Assembly (NCBI RefSeq): GCF_007741475.1
Contig: NZ_CP036261.1
Coordinates: 4,837,798-4,901,797 of the forward strand
Reading direction: 5' to 3'
DNA from: Rosistilla ulvae
GTDB taxonomy: Bacteria > Planctomycetota > Planctomycetia > Pirellulales > Pirellulaceae
Length of the DNA: 64,000 bases
Below, piece after piece: positions 38,496-48,379 of this stretch; position 1 is the stretch's first letter, and every line of letters begins with the position of its first letter. Position numbers and translations under genes: made by a program. Below the pieces are notes generated by a model. It did not search any database. It saw only the letters and a program-made list of their open reading frames with translations, and was not told the origin of the DNA.

Positions 38496-39506
38496 ATGCC
38501 GATCGAATTCCCCTGTGATGGGTGCCAACAGAAACTGCGAGTGCCGGACAACAGCGCTGGCAAACAAGCCAAGTGCCCCAACTGTGCTCGGATTCAGACA
38601 ATCCCTGCCTCACAAACAGAGGAGCCGGCACCCGCTGCGACTGATCCCTCAAACGATCCCTTCGGCTTCGGCGGGCCAACCGGTGGGCAGCCCGCCGGGG
38701 ACAATCTTGGCGCGGGCGGATTTGGCGGGGGCAACTTCGGCGGTGCCGCGGCGTCCCACCAAAATCCCTACGCCTCGCCAGCCGCGGCTTCACAACCGAT
38801 GGGAACTGGCGGCTCGGGAACGCTTTCGGTTCAGCCGATGGATCCTATCGGAGCGGTTTCGATCGGATGGGAGTTATTCAAAAGGAATGCTGGCCTTCTG
38901 ATTGGATCGGTGCTGGTTATCGTGGGTGTATCTGGTGGTCTGATGCTCGCTACCATGGCCTTAACAGTTGCCATGGTCGACGTGACAGGAGATCCGAATT
39001 CTCCGGTGAATTCCGTTGTGAATATCGCGACGTCATTAATAAGCCAACTAATTCAGCTTTGGATTGGGATCGGAGCGATACGTCTTGGCATCGCAGTGGC
39101 GCGAGGGCAAGCGGTAGAGCTCGGGATGCTCTTCAGCGGAGGGCCATTTGTGCTGCGATATATAGGAGTATCGATTCTATTTACACTGGGAATGTATCTA
39201 GGACTTCTTCTGCTAATAGTCCCAGGAATCTACTTTAGCCTGACATACTGTTGGTGTTTCTACTTTTTGGTCGATCGTGATTGCGGAGTGATGGAAGCGT
39301 TCCGACTCTCGGGGCAACATGCGAAAGGAAATCGCCTCAACACTTTTGTTTTGGGGATTGTCTCGTCTGTACTGAATATCCTTGGCTTTCTTATGTGCAT
39401 CGCTGGCGCGTTAGTCACGATTCCCGTGGGGATGCTGGCGATGTCCATCTGCTACTTAATGATGACTGGACAGCGGTACTGGCAACCGCATCCGTCAGGA
39501 CAGTGA
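38496..39506 (+). CDS. Zinc-ribbon plus polytopic membrane protein
   Basis: 336 aa from the ATG at 38496 with GAGG upstream. The N-terminus is a small zinc ribbon, CDGCQQKL ... CPNCARIQ, followed by a Gly/Ala/Pro/Gln-rich linker (about 40-115) and a membrane domain of about five helices resembling DUF975/glycerophosphodiesterase-membrane-domain proteins. Planctomycetes often fuse this ribbon to membrane domains; the role is unknown. Codon use changes along the gene: the membrane half uses ATA, CTA, TTA and AGG far more than the first third and neighbouring genes. Confidence 0.78.
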   Translation: MPIEFPCDGCQQKLRVPDNSAGKQAKCPNCARIQTIPASQTEEPAPAATDPSNDPFGFGGPTGGQPAGDNLGAGGFGGGNFGGAAASHQNPYASPAAASQPMGTGGSGTLSVQPMDPIGAVSIGWELFKRNAGLLIGSVLVIVGVSGGLMLATMALTVAMVDVTGDPNSPVNSVVNIATSLISQLIQLWIGIGAIRLGIAVARGQAVELGMLFSGGPFVLRYIGVSILFTLGMYLGLLLLIVPGIYFSLTYCWCFYFLVDRDCGVMEAFRLSGQHAKGNRLNTFVLGIVSSVLNILGFLMCIAGALVTIPVGMLAMSICYLMMTGQRYWQPHPSGQ

Positions 39507-39521
39507 ACTAACGGACGCCGA

Positions 39522-40175
39522 CTATAGTCGCAACCACTCGCGGAACCCCGACACGATCTCCTGGGGCTGCATCGCAATCTGCAGACCTACAAACCCTAAG
39601 ATCACCAGGGCCAAAAGTAACAGCCCCACTCCTCTAAACCGGGAAGCGTTTTCGACATGCCCCAGTTCACGACGCGTCGCTTGCACCAAGCGTCGCCAGA
39701 AAACGGGGGATATCGTTTGCAACGGGGGTACCACTTGAGGTGTGTCTTGAGGCGAAAAGACCTCCAAGCGAACCGCCGTCCCGACGGCGGGGAACCAGAT
39801 CTGCTGGCCTTCGAGCCGGGCACCTGGGTCGATCGACTGAGCCGCTCGCAACAACGGCTCACGCACGTCGTCGGCGGTCGCGCCGTAGATCACCATCCGC
39901 GGCCGCATCGTCAGAATTACCAGCAGCAGGGAGAGCAAAAAAAACGCTCCCAACATCATCCATACGATCCAGCCCAACATGCCGTAGGCCATCGTCGGAA
40001 AGAAGAGCACCAACGGGCCGGCAAGAACAAACCCACCAACACCAATCGCCAACGCGATCGTGTCTTGGGCACCTGTCGTTACGGTCGGTCGACTGGCCGA
40101 TTGTAGATAACCGATCACCATCAGGTAGATCGCCAAGGGGCCAAGCGCCAACGCGATAGAGAATGAGTCAATCAT
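39522..40175 (-). CDS. Hypothetical membrane protein
   Basis: 217 aa from the ATG at 40175; the frame extends 94 codons upstream without family character. Three hydrophobic helices (about 8-26, 42-63, 72-93), a soluble domain (about 100-175, beginning RPRMVIYGATADDVREPLLRAAQSID) and a last helix (about 185-203). No family recognised. Convergent with the zinc-ribbon protein and 68 bp downstream of tgt on the same strand. Confidence 0.7.
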   Translation of the reverse strand: MIDSFSIALALGPLAIYLMVIGYLQSASRPTVTTGAQDTIALAIGVGGFVLAGPLVLFFPTMAYGMLGWIVWMMLGAFFLLSLLLVILTMRPRMVIYGATADDVREPLLRAAQSIDPGARLEGQQIWFPAVGTAVRLEVFSPQDTPQVVPPLQTISPVFWRRLVQATRRELGHVENASRFRGVGLLLLALVILGFVGLQIAMQPQEIVSGFREWLRL

Positions 40176-40243
40176 AGCGTTTATCGTAGACCGGTCGTCG
40201 AATGAATAACAGTCGCAAAACGCTGAGACAGAAATGCTCGGCG

Positions 40244-41368
<1,125 letters not shown>

Positions 41369-41379
41369 AATCGACTACC

Positions 41380-42705
41380 TTACTCGCCGCGAAGCGTGAG
41401 ATTGTGCTGTTCGAGCTTCTCGCGAATCTCAACCAAGCTGGTCACACCGAAGTTCTTGCATTCGAGCAGTTCGTCGGCGGTTTTGCGAAGCAATTCGCCG
41501 ATCGTGTTCAATCCCAAACGGACCATGCACTTGCGAGCACGAACCGACAGATTCAGATCGGAGATCGGACGATCCAACAACGCTTGCTCAGCAGGCGACA
41601 GGTGCGACGTGTCGACAGGCGGTTCGGCGGTCTTCTTCTCGTGAGCGAACTGGCCCAGGGTCAGCCCCTTGCTGCTCAAGATCTCACGAATTTCGTAGAG
41701 ACTGGTTTCGCCAAAGTTCTTGCTGGCCAGCAGTTCCGCTTCGCTGGTGCGGGTCAAATCGCCCAGCGTATCGATGCCCATCTTGGTCAGACAGTTTCGG
41801 CTGCGAACCGACAGTTCGAAGTTTGCGACCGAGATGTTCAGAACTTGAGCCAAACGATCGTTTCGACGCTGAGTTTCCTCGTCGTACAAAACGTTGCCCG
41901 ACGCCGAAGCATCCTTCATATACAGGCGAGCCTGTGGATGGTCGGGATAGCAATCGAGAATTCGCTTGTAGCACAATTGAGCCTTGCCAAAATCGTTGCG
42001 ATCTTCGCTCATCAGGCCCAAGTTGATCAGTACGCCGACGCCGGTTGGAAAGGCTTTCGAAGCGCGTTCGTAAAGTTCCAAAGCGGTATCGTCGTTGCCG
42101 TGGCGATCGTTCTCGACGGCCAGACCAAACAGAGCCCCTGCGTGCTGTGGGTTCGCTTGAATCGCTCGCTCATACAACGCAACCGCTTCGGGCAGATTAC
42201 CACCCAACGAGGCGACAGTTGCGCCACGCTGATACAGATATTCAGCCGATTGTTCGACGGGACCGAACATGTTGTCCAAAGTCGCCAATGCCTGTTCCGC
42301 ATCGCCCATGTAACGATGGACCGCAGCGATCGCCAAATTGCATTCGTCGGCGTTGTAGCCAGCGGTTCTGGCCGCTTCGAACGAAGCCATCGCTTCGGCG
42401 TATTCGCAATGCTCGAAATGGCAGCGACCAATGTAGAACTGAGCCAACGCACCGCCATCGGCCGATTGCAGGGTCTGCTTGGCGTCCTGGAAACGCCCCA
42501 ACAAAAACTGCCCGATACCCAATCGCGTTTGCGACGCAGGTGTTCGTTCGGTGTCTTGTTCCAGCAGCCCAACGCCTTCCTTGAGTTCCGTGAAATGCGT
42601 GAAATCATCGGAAATTGCTTGACGGATCACATAGATTTCTTGTGGTCCAAAAGACGCGTTGGAAAGCAACGTCTCCTTCAGATCGAGCATGTGAGCTTCA
42701 GCCAT
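41380..42705 (-). CDS. TPR protein with two RNA polymerase alpha-CTD domains
   Basis: 441 aa. Residues ~55-265 are tetratricopeptide-like helical repeats. Two tandem copies of the RNA polymerase alpha C-terminal helix-hairpin-helix domain follow: ~290-350 (FELSVRSRNCLTKMGI ... SKNFGETSLYEIRE) and ~378-438 (LNLSVRARKCMVRLGL ... CKNFGVTSLVEIRE). Compared with E. coli RpoA, the first keeps equivalents of R265, N268, C269, G296, S299 and E302 (R301, N304, C305, G332, S335, E338); the second has Lys for N268. K298 is Thr in both. There is no alpha-NTD, so it is not the polymerase subunit. It could bind UP-element DNA, transcription factors or polymerase. It lies 11 bp upstream of tgt. Confidence 0.88.
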   Translation of the reverse strand: MAEAHMLDLKETLLSNASFGPQEIYVIRQAISDDFTHFTELKEGVGLLEQDTERTPASQTRLGIGQFLLGRFQDAKQTLQSADGGALAQFYIGRCHFEHCEYAEAMASFEAARTAGYNADECNLAIAAVHRYMGDAEQALATLDNMFGPVEQSAEYLYQRGATVASLGGNLPEAVALYERAIQANPQHAGALFGLAVENDRHGNDDTALELYERASKAFPTGVGVLINLGLMSEDRNDFGKAQLCYKRILDCYPDHPQARLYMKDASASGNVLYDEETQRRNDRLAQVLNISVANFELSVRSRNCLTKMGIDTLGDLTRTSEAELLASKNFGETSLYEIREILSSKGLTLGQFAHEKKTAEPPVDTSHLSPAEQALLDRPISDLNLSVRARKCMVRLGLNTIGELLRKTADELLECKNFGVTSLVEIREKLEQHNLTLRGE

Positions 42706-42754
42706 GGAGTTGGGTTCCTACAGAAGGGCAAGCGGGCCTTGCGAGGGCGTGAAG

Positions 42755-42827
42755 AGCCGATGGTGGGACTTGAACCCGCAACCTATTCATTACGAATGAA
42801 TCGCTCTGCCAGTTGAGCTACATCGGC
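42755..42827 (-). tRNA. tRNA-Thr (anticodon CGT)
   Basis: Cloverleaf on the minus strand: acceptor GCCGATG / CATCGGC, D-stem GCTC / GAGC, anticodon stem ATTCA / TGAAT with loop TTCGTAA (anticodon CGT, reads ACG), and T-loop TTCAAGT. The T-stem GCGGG / CCCAC contains one C-A mismatch. CCA is not encoded. It lies 50 bp upstream of the TPR/alpha-CTD gene. Confidence 0.93.
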
Positions 42828-42950
42828 CTGAGATTTGCACTGCACTGAATAAGCAAGATAAAAGAATTTCCCATATTTCGTCAAGAGGACGGTTGGGGGA
42901 GAATTGATTTACAATTAATAAATAATACCACCCAAGGGAGATTGATCGCG

Positions 42951-44495
42951 ATGATCCATACACGTGCCCAATCGATCCTGCTCGATTTAGGGATCCACAC
43001 AGAACCAAAAGGGCTTGCCGTCGGCAACCGCTGGGTCGCCGGGCACGGGCCGACATTCTCCGCCCATTCGCCGATCGATGGCGTCGAACTCGCGTCGCTG
43101 ACCGTCGCATCGCCAGACCAAGTTAGCCAGGCGACCTCTGCGGCCCGCGAAGCGTTTGTCTCTTGGCGCGTTGTCCCCGCGCCGGTCCGAGGCGAATTGG
43201 TCCGCCGAATCGGCGACCGACTGCGGCATCATAAATCGGATTTGGCCGAACTGGTCAGTTGGGAAACGGGCAAGATCACCCAGGAATCCTTGGGCGAAGT
43301 CCAGGAGATGATCGACGTCTGCGATTTCGCCGTGGGGCTCAGCCGGCAACTCTACGGCAGGACAATCGCCAGCGAACGGCCGCTGCACCGACTGACCGAG
43401 CAATGGCATCCGCTGGGCCCCGTCGGCGTGATCAGCGCTTTCAACTTCCCCGTCGCCGTCTGGGCATGGAACACGATGATCGCTCTGGTCTGTGGCGATC
43501 CGGTGGTCTGGAAGCCTTCGGAAAAGGGAACGCTGTGCGCCATCGCCTGCCACAGCATCGCAGCGGGCGTTGCCGCGGAGATGCCCGAAGCCCACCAGGG
43601 CCTGTTGAGCCTGGTGATCGGCGATGCAGAGACCGGCAAAGCGATCGCCGATTCGCCCGACCTGCCGTTGGTTTCGGCAACCGGCTCGGTCCCGATGGGC
43701 CGCGACGTCGCTGTCCGCGTTGCCCGGCGACTAGGCCGGTCGCTGTTGGAACTCGGGGGCAACAACGGCATGATCGTTGCGCCGTCGGCCGACTTGGAAC
43801 TGGCAACACGCTCGATTCTCTTTGCCGCCGTCGGCACCTGCGGCCAGCGATGCACTTCGCTGCGTAGACTGTATGTTCACGATTCGATCGCCGATCCGAT
43901 GGCAGAACAGTTGAAAAAACTCTACGCCCGACTCCCGATCGGCGATCCAACAACCGACGGAACCCTGGTCGGCCCACTGATCGATGAACGAGCGATACTG
44001 GCGATGCAAGACGCACTGGCGGCGGCCCGAGAGCAGGGTGGGACGATATTCGGAGGGGACCAGATTACCAACCAAGTCCCTGCCGGCGGGTTTTACGTTC
44101 GCCCGGCAATCGTTGAAATCGCGGCCGATGCGCCGATCGTGCAACAAGAAACCTTCGCACCGATTCTTTATCTGATGCGATATAGCGATCTGGACGATGC
44201 GATCGCGATGCACAACGGTGTCCCGCAGGGACTCGCTTCGGCAATCCTGACCAACGACGTCCGTGAAGCGGAACTGTTCTGTTCCCCAGCCGGATCGGAT
44301 TGCGGAATCGCAAATGTCAACATTGGGACCAGCGGCGCCGAGATCGGCGGCGCGTTTGGCGGCGAGAAAGAGACCGGCGGCGGACGTGAATCGGGAAGCG
44401 ATTCCTGGAAGGCGTACATGCGGCGGGCGACCAACACTGTCAACTACAGCCCCGAACTGCCGTTGGCTCAAGGGATCCAGTTCGACCTGGACTAA
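42951..44495 (+). CDS. ALDH7-type aldehyde dehydrogenase (aminoadipate-semialdehyde/P6C dehydrogenase-like)
   Basis: 514 aa from the ATG at 42951, which has AAGGGAG ten bases upstream; the TTG at 42942 is too close to that site. Catalytic Cys in GTCGQRCTSLRR, Glu in LLELGGNNGMI, and the ALDH7 hallmark block near the C-terminus (NVNIGTSGAEIGGAFGGEKE, then GGGRESGSDSWKAYMRR). The family oxidises alpha-aminoadipate semialdehyde/piperideine-6-carboxylate in lysine catabolism, with NAD+. Stands alone, ended by a strong terminator. Confidence 0.93.
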   Translation: MIHTRAQSILLDLGIHTEPKGLAVGNRWVAGHGPTFSAHSPIDGVELASLTVASPDQVSQATSAAREAFVSWRVVPAPVRGELVRRIGDRLRHHKSDLAELVSWETGKITQESLGEVQEMIDVCDFAVGLSRQLYGRTIASERPLHRLTEQWHPLGPVGVISAFNFPVAVWAWNTMIALVCGDPVVWKPSEKGTLCAIACHSIAAGVAAEMPEAHQGLLSLVIGDAETGKAIADSPDLPLVSATGSVPMGRDVAVRVARRLGRSLLELGGNNGMIVAPSADLELATRSILFAAVGTCGQRCTSLRRLYVHDSIADPMAEQLKKLYARLPIGDPTTDGTLVGPLIDERAILAMQDALAAAREQGGTIFGGDQITNQVPAGGFYVRPAIVEIAADAPIVQQETFAPILYLMRYSDLDDAIAMHNGVPQGLASAILTNDVREAELFCSPAGSDCGIANVNIGTSGAEIGGAFGGEKETGGGRESGSDSWKAYMRRATNTVNYSPELPLAQGIQFDLD

Positions 44496-44516
44496 ACCGA
44501 GCGGAGAAATCCGCAT

Positions 44517-44552
44517 AAAAAAACACCCGATCGAATTCGACCGGGTGTTTTT
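44517..44552. terminator. Bidirectional rho-independent terminator
   Basis: A-rich tract, CACCCG, short loop, CGGGTG, T-rich tract. It works in both directions between the convergent ALDH7-type gene (stop 44495) and the 74-aa gene (stop 44605). Confidence 0.85.
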
Positions 44553-44604
44553 GCTGACCTATAGTTGGGGGCGTGACGAGGGCGGTTGCCACGCCAGCAG
44601 TCGC

Positions 44605-44829
44605 TTATTCGCGTGGGCGGATCGCTCCGGTCAATCCGCTGTAGTCGACACGGTCCGAACCGTGCCACAGCGGCTGCCCCAGCTCGACTCGCTTACGCAG
44701 CACTTCGATCTTCTCCGAAGATCCAGCTGGTGCGTCGGTCTCTTTGAAGTCGTTCCAGTCCTGTGGAACGAAGTCTTCATCGTGACCGTAGCGCAAGATG
44801 GCTTCAAAAACGTTTTTACAAACAGTCAT
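44605..44829 (-). CDS. Small conserved hypothetical protein
   Basis: 74 aa from the ATG at 44829, with GAGAGGA eight bases upstream; the frame extends 36 codons further but lacks another good start. Sequence begins MTVCKNVFEAILRYGHDEDF and is rich in Asp/Glu/Arg. No domain recognised; soluble. It has its own long 5' region with a perfect hairpin (44925-44945) and shares a bidirectional terminator, so it looks like an independently regulated unit. Confidence 0.7.
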   Translation of the reverse strand: MTVCKNVFEAILRYGHDEDFVPQDWNDFKETDAPAGSSEKIEVLRKRVELGQPLWHGSDRVDYSGLTGAIRPRE

Positions 44830-45407
44830 TAATAATGTCCTCTCACCGATTCCAAACTGTACTCCGAACGTTGGAACTCGGCACGTTGCTGTCTTATCGC
44901 ATCGCTCATCCTCGGATGCGGCAAATCTGCCTCCCACAGGCAGATGAATGTGTCAATGGGAGATTGGGCTGACCTTTGATTATCGATCGAAGCTTGATGC
45001 ATTATTCACAATCAGCGAGCAGAGTCAAGTTTTTTGTTTGGGGGTTTATCCGCCCCAAGCCTAAATTGACACGATCCCCCCTTGAAATACATCAAGCCAG
45101 GTAAATATTAAGAGAATCGCGACAGATTCTCTAAAAACGCGTCGCAACTGGGGGCGTTTTAACGCCACAAAGGGGGATGCCGCAGCGGTCAAGATTCCTC
45201 CCAAAGAGGCCCGCCAGGGGGATCCACACCCCCTTGCGTGACATTTCGATGTCAACGGGGCTTGTCAGACGATCTCCTGTGCGAGGCCGAATACTTCCTT
45301 CAGGCAAGATGCTGCAGTTGTGCTGCCAGCAACATGCGGCCCGGAAGATCGTTGAAAAATAGTTTTCCGCAGCCCTTCACCAACGACGCCCCAAACACCC
45401 CAATCGT
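44830..45407. other. Intergenic region (578 bp) with hairpins
   Basis: Contains ATCTGCCT / AGGCAGAT with a 5-nt loop (44925-44945), about 95 bp before the 74-aa gene on its strand, and further small palindromes near 45113-45160 (GAGAATC / GATTCTC; GGCGTT / AACGCC). No gene is supported. It should include the promoter of the 74-aa gene. Confidence 0.5.
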
Positions 45408-46340
45408 TCAATTCGCCGCCCCCACGCCCGACTCCCGGTGATGCACTTCCACTGCGGCGTGCGCGATCGACAGGTCGTCGGGAAGCATCTTCTTGAACTC
45501 CCCCGGCGACACGGGATTCGACGACACGATGATGATCTCGGTTGCGTACATTCCCGGCCCGATCGACCAGACATGCAGATCGACCACATTGTGGTCATCG
45601 TCTTCGATCGCGCTGCGAATCCGACCCAACACATGGTCGGTCGCTTGCCGGTCCAGCAAGACATCGCTGGTCGAACGAAGCAGGCTGACCGACCACCTTG
45701 CGACCACGACAGCTCCGACGATTCCAATCACGGGATCGAGGATCGCCCAGCCCCAGAACTTGCCAGCCAACAGGGCGGCGATCGCCAACACGCTGGTCAG
45801 CGCGTCGGCCAGAACATGCAGGTAGGCGGCTTTCAAATTATGGTCGTGATCGTGGCTGCAACTCGATCCGTCACCATGATCGTGTGAATGCCCAAGCACC
45901 ATCGCACACAGCGCGTTGACGACCAGTCCAACCACGGCGACCAAGATCGCTTGGTTAAAAGAAATTTCGACCGGATCAAGCATCCGGTGGACACTTTCCC
46001 AAACCATCAGCAGCGAGAAAACACCCAGCAACAATGCGCCGGAGAACCCGCCCAACGCGTTGACCTTCCCCGTCCCAAAGCTGTACCAGGTATCGTGAGC
46101 GTAACGCCGGGCATAAATGTACGCGAAGACAGAGATCGTCAGCGCCGCCGCATGCGACCCCATGTGCAACCCATCCGCTAACAGCGCCATCGAATCGTAG
46201 ACCTGGCCGGCCACGATCTCGACGACCATCATCGTCAACGTGATGGCGATCACGATGATCGTCCGCATCTCTCCGGGCCTTTTCTGATCCTGCCCGAAGG
46301 AATGGTCGTCGTGCCAAGCCGACAATTCTTGCTTGCTCAT
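45408..46340 (-). CDS. dmeF: CDF-family Co(II)/Ni(II) efflux transporter, DmeF-like
   Basis: 310 aa. Six transmembrane helices typical of cation diffusion facilitators, with metal-site residues in LADGLHMGSHA and LHVLADALTS (HxxxD pairs). A His-rich loop (GHSHDHGDGSSCSHDHDH, about 150-167) sits between helices 4 and 5, and a cytoplasmic C-terminal domain follows. The N-terminus (WHDDHSFG) and the ISVFAYIYARRYAHD/SFGTGKVNALGGFSGA blocks match the DmeF branch, which exports cobalt and nickel by proton exchange. Substrate specificity is inferred from family. Confidence 0.88.
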   Translation of the reverse strand: MSKQELSAWHDDHSFGQDQKRPGEMRTIIVIAITLTMMVVEIVAGQVYDSMALLADGLHMGSHAAALTISVFAYIYARRYAHDTWYSFGTGKVNALGGFSGALLLGVFSLLMVWESVHRMLDPVEISFNQAILVAVVGLVVNALCAMVLGHSHDHGDGSSCSHDHDHNLKAAYLHVLADALTSVLAIAALLAGKFWGWAILDPVIGIVGAVVVARWSVSLLRSTSDVLLDRQATDHVLGRIRSAIEDDDHNVVDLHVWSIGPGMYATEIIIVSSNPVSPGEFKKMLPDDLSIAHAAVEVHHRESGVGAAN

Positions 46341-46789
46341 CGCTGCAACTGCTCTCCACTAGATTGATCTCGACCTGGCGACATGCCCGTACCGCGTGTG
46401 CACGGAAAACGACCACACAATCTGCACAATTCCACCGACGCCAACATACCGCACCGGGCCAGTTCATCCCTTGGGAAACGAACAGGCAACATCATCCGAT
46501 CCCATCATAGAAGCATTCACCGATGGATGCCAAAAACGAAGCGGATAGCGCCAGGCAAATCACTTTTCAAATCGAGGTATCAACCGCCACGCGACCGGGC
46601 AATATTGATGCCGCCACGCTGACGGCCCCCACGGAGAGGCATTTACGATGCGTACCAGCCGAAAGTTGGATCGATTTCCAGAGAAAGTGTTGCTATCGAG
46701 TCGAGCGGTAAATAGTCTCGACAAGATTGCCGCACCGTGCACATTCCGCCCAAACAGCGCAAACTGACAGACGCAAGGAACCTTCTTTG
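46341..46789. other. Intergenic region (449 bp), nothing recognised
   Basis: Lies between the divergent DmeF-like gene and the secreted-protein gene, so it should contain both promoters. I see no gene, repeat or clear hairpin in it. Confidence 0.4.
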
Positions 46790-47971
46790 ATGACTCATTT
46801 CCGAATACTCGCTTGTTCGATCGTGGTTGCCTGTGCCTCGATAGCCAGCGCACAGACCGATCCCGGAACCACGCACCAGGCACTCGACCCGCTACTTGCC
46901 CAACAATGGGTTCAGCTCGATTCAACGGGAACTCTGCACGGCCGCGTCGACGTTCCCGTTGCTGGCAGCTTGCGACGGGCCGATTTGGCGCGGATCGCGC
47001 TGATCCCGCTCGGTGGCGGCGAATCGGCGACGACACTGCGCGGCCGAACGACGCTCGAAGGGGGCTTTGCCATCGAGAACGTTCCCAGCGGCACCTATGC
47101 CCTGGTTGTTCATGGCACCAACATTTTCGCGACCTACACCCTGCACGTCCTGCCTAGCAGCGGCAACGGTGTCGCTGCCGATCAGACCAGCGGCCTGCAA
47201 GTGCTCGCCGCGCGGACCAACAGCAAATTCGTGATGCAACGCGTTCGCAGCTACATTCCGCTGCAGCCCGCGCTGCCCTACGCAATCCATCAATTCACGA
47301 CCGATCCAATTCGTGAGCGTAAGCCCGCGGGCGAAGGGCAAGTCTTTGCCAACGCCGCCGGCACCGTGACCGGACGCCTGGCGTTGCCCGCAGGCAACGA
47401 CGGCAAGGTCCACCCCATGCGGAACATGAATGTAGTGGTCGTCCAAGGAGACAAATCGGTCGCGATGGCTTCGGTTGGCGAGGACGGGCGGTTCTCGATC
47501 CCTCAACTGACCCCAGGATCGTACGGTTTGATCGCGGCAGGTGAATCGGGTTTCGCAGCGGTCGGATTCGAAGTGATGATGCCAAGCAACGCCATGCAAA
47601 GCAACGCGACGACGCATCTGGTCTCGTTCCACGCCGCAGTGGGTGAAACGGAACTGAACACCGAAATCGTCCCCAGCTTTGCGATGGAACAAATCGAAAG
47701 CGAAGTCAAATCCGACGAAAATGGCGAACTGGAAGAGATCGGCGAAGCAGTCGCGTTGGACGAATTCGGATGGCCCGTCGATCCCAACGCAGCCCCAACC
47801 GGACCAAATCCTGCAGGTTCGGCTCAAGCCGGCTCCACCATGACCGGTGGTGGCGGAGGCGGCGGCGGAGGTGGTGCTGGCGGCCTGGAAGGACTTGGCG
47901 CTTTGGGAATTGCCGCTGCGGCCTTGGCAACTCAAAACAGCAACAACGTCGCTAGCCCAGCGTCACCATAA
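46790..47971 (+). CDS. Secreted protein with carboxypeptidase-regulatory-like domains
   Basis: 393 aa from the ATG at 46790 with AAGGA about 10 bases upstream. Cleavable signal peptide (MTHFRILACSIVVACASIASA). Two beta-sandwich-like repeats of the carboxypeptidase regulatory type (LEGGFAIENVPSGTYALVVHG near 90; GEDGRFSIPQLTPGSYGLIAAG near 230), an acidic region, then a run of about ten glycines and an Ala/Gly-rich hydrophobic tail. Probably exported and cell-surface associated; no enzymatic motif seen. Confidence 0.8.
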   Translation: MTHFRILACSIVVACASIASAQTDPGTTHQALDPLLAQQWVQLDSTGTLHGRVDVPVAGSLRRADLARIALIPLGGGESATTLRGRTTLEGGFAIENVPSGTYALVVHGTNIFATYTLHVLPSSGNGVAADQTSGLQVLAARTNSKFVMQRVRSYIPLQPALPYAIHQFTTDPIRERKPAGEGQVFANAAGTVTGRLALPAGNDGKVHPMRNMNVVVVQGDKSVAMASVGEDGRFSIPQLTPGSYGLIAAGESGFAAVGFEVMMPSNAMQSNATTHLVSFHAAVGETELNTEIVPSFAMEQIESEVKSDENGELEEIGEAVALDEFGWPVDPNAAPTGPNPAGSAQAGSTMTGGGGGGGGGGAGGLEGLGALGIAAAALATQNSNNVASPASP

Positions 47972-47983
47972 AAGAGGCACCAA

Positions 47984-48010
47984 CCTTTGGCTCCTCTCTT
48001 TAGCCAAAGG
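47984..48010 (+). other. Hairpin after secreted-protein gene
   Basis: CCTTTGGCT / AGCCAAAGG, a perfect 9-bp stem with a 9-nt loop starting 12 bp past the stop. There is no U-run, so it may act in mRNA stability rather than termination. Confidence 0.55.
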
Positions 48011-48118
48011 CGATTCATCGCGCGGAAACGATCGCGCGAGCTATCGAACGAGGACCGCGACGCGCCGCACCTCCCCCAAAGCAGCGCGTCGCAAACTGCC
48101 CGACCCAAACGACTCCCA

Positions 48119-48147
48119 CCGCGGCCACTTCTCTGGCCGCTTTTTTT
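48119..48147 (+). terminator. Rho-independent terminator
   Basis: GCGGCCA, loop CTTCTC, TGGCCGC, followed directly by seven T residues. Ends the transcript of the secreted-protein gene and insulates the EhpF-like operon that begins 233 bp later. Confidence 0.9.
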
Positions 48148-48379
48148 GTCTTGCCGCGCTGCAATAATCCTTCGGAACTTGCGAGCACTGGTCGCCTGCG
48201 TTAACTTCGGTGATCGACCATGCCAGGCAACCTGGGGGTTATCGATCTGCGGACCCATGTGATCACCTCCCGCCTGTGATCTGCTTGCATCACTCTGGTT
48301 TGTCCGCCAAGATTCGTTGCTCGACCCACATCACCTAGAAATCATCTCACCTGTCCCTTCTTCACGGATTTGATCGAAC

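Noticed and set aside
41404-42816. 470-codon plus-strand frame opposite the TPR/alpha-CTD gene and the tRNA
   Set aside because: Runs through a tRNA on the other strand and has no recognisable domain.
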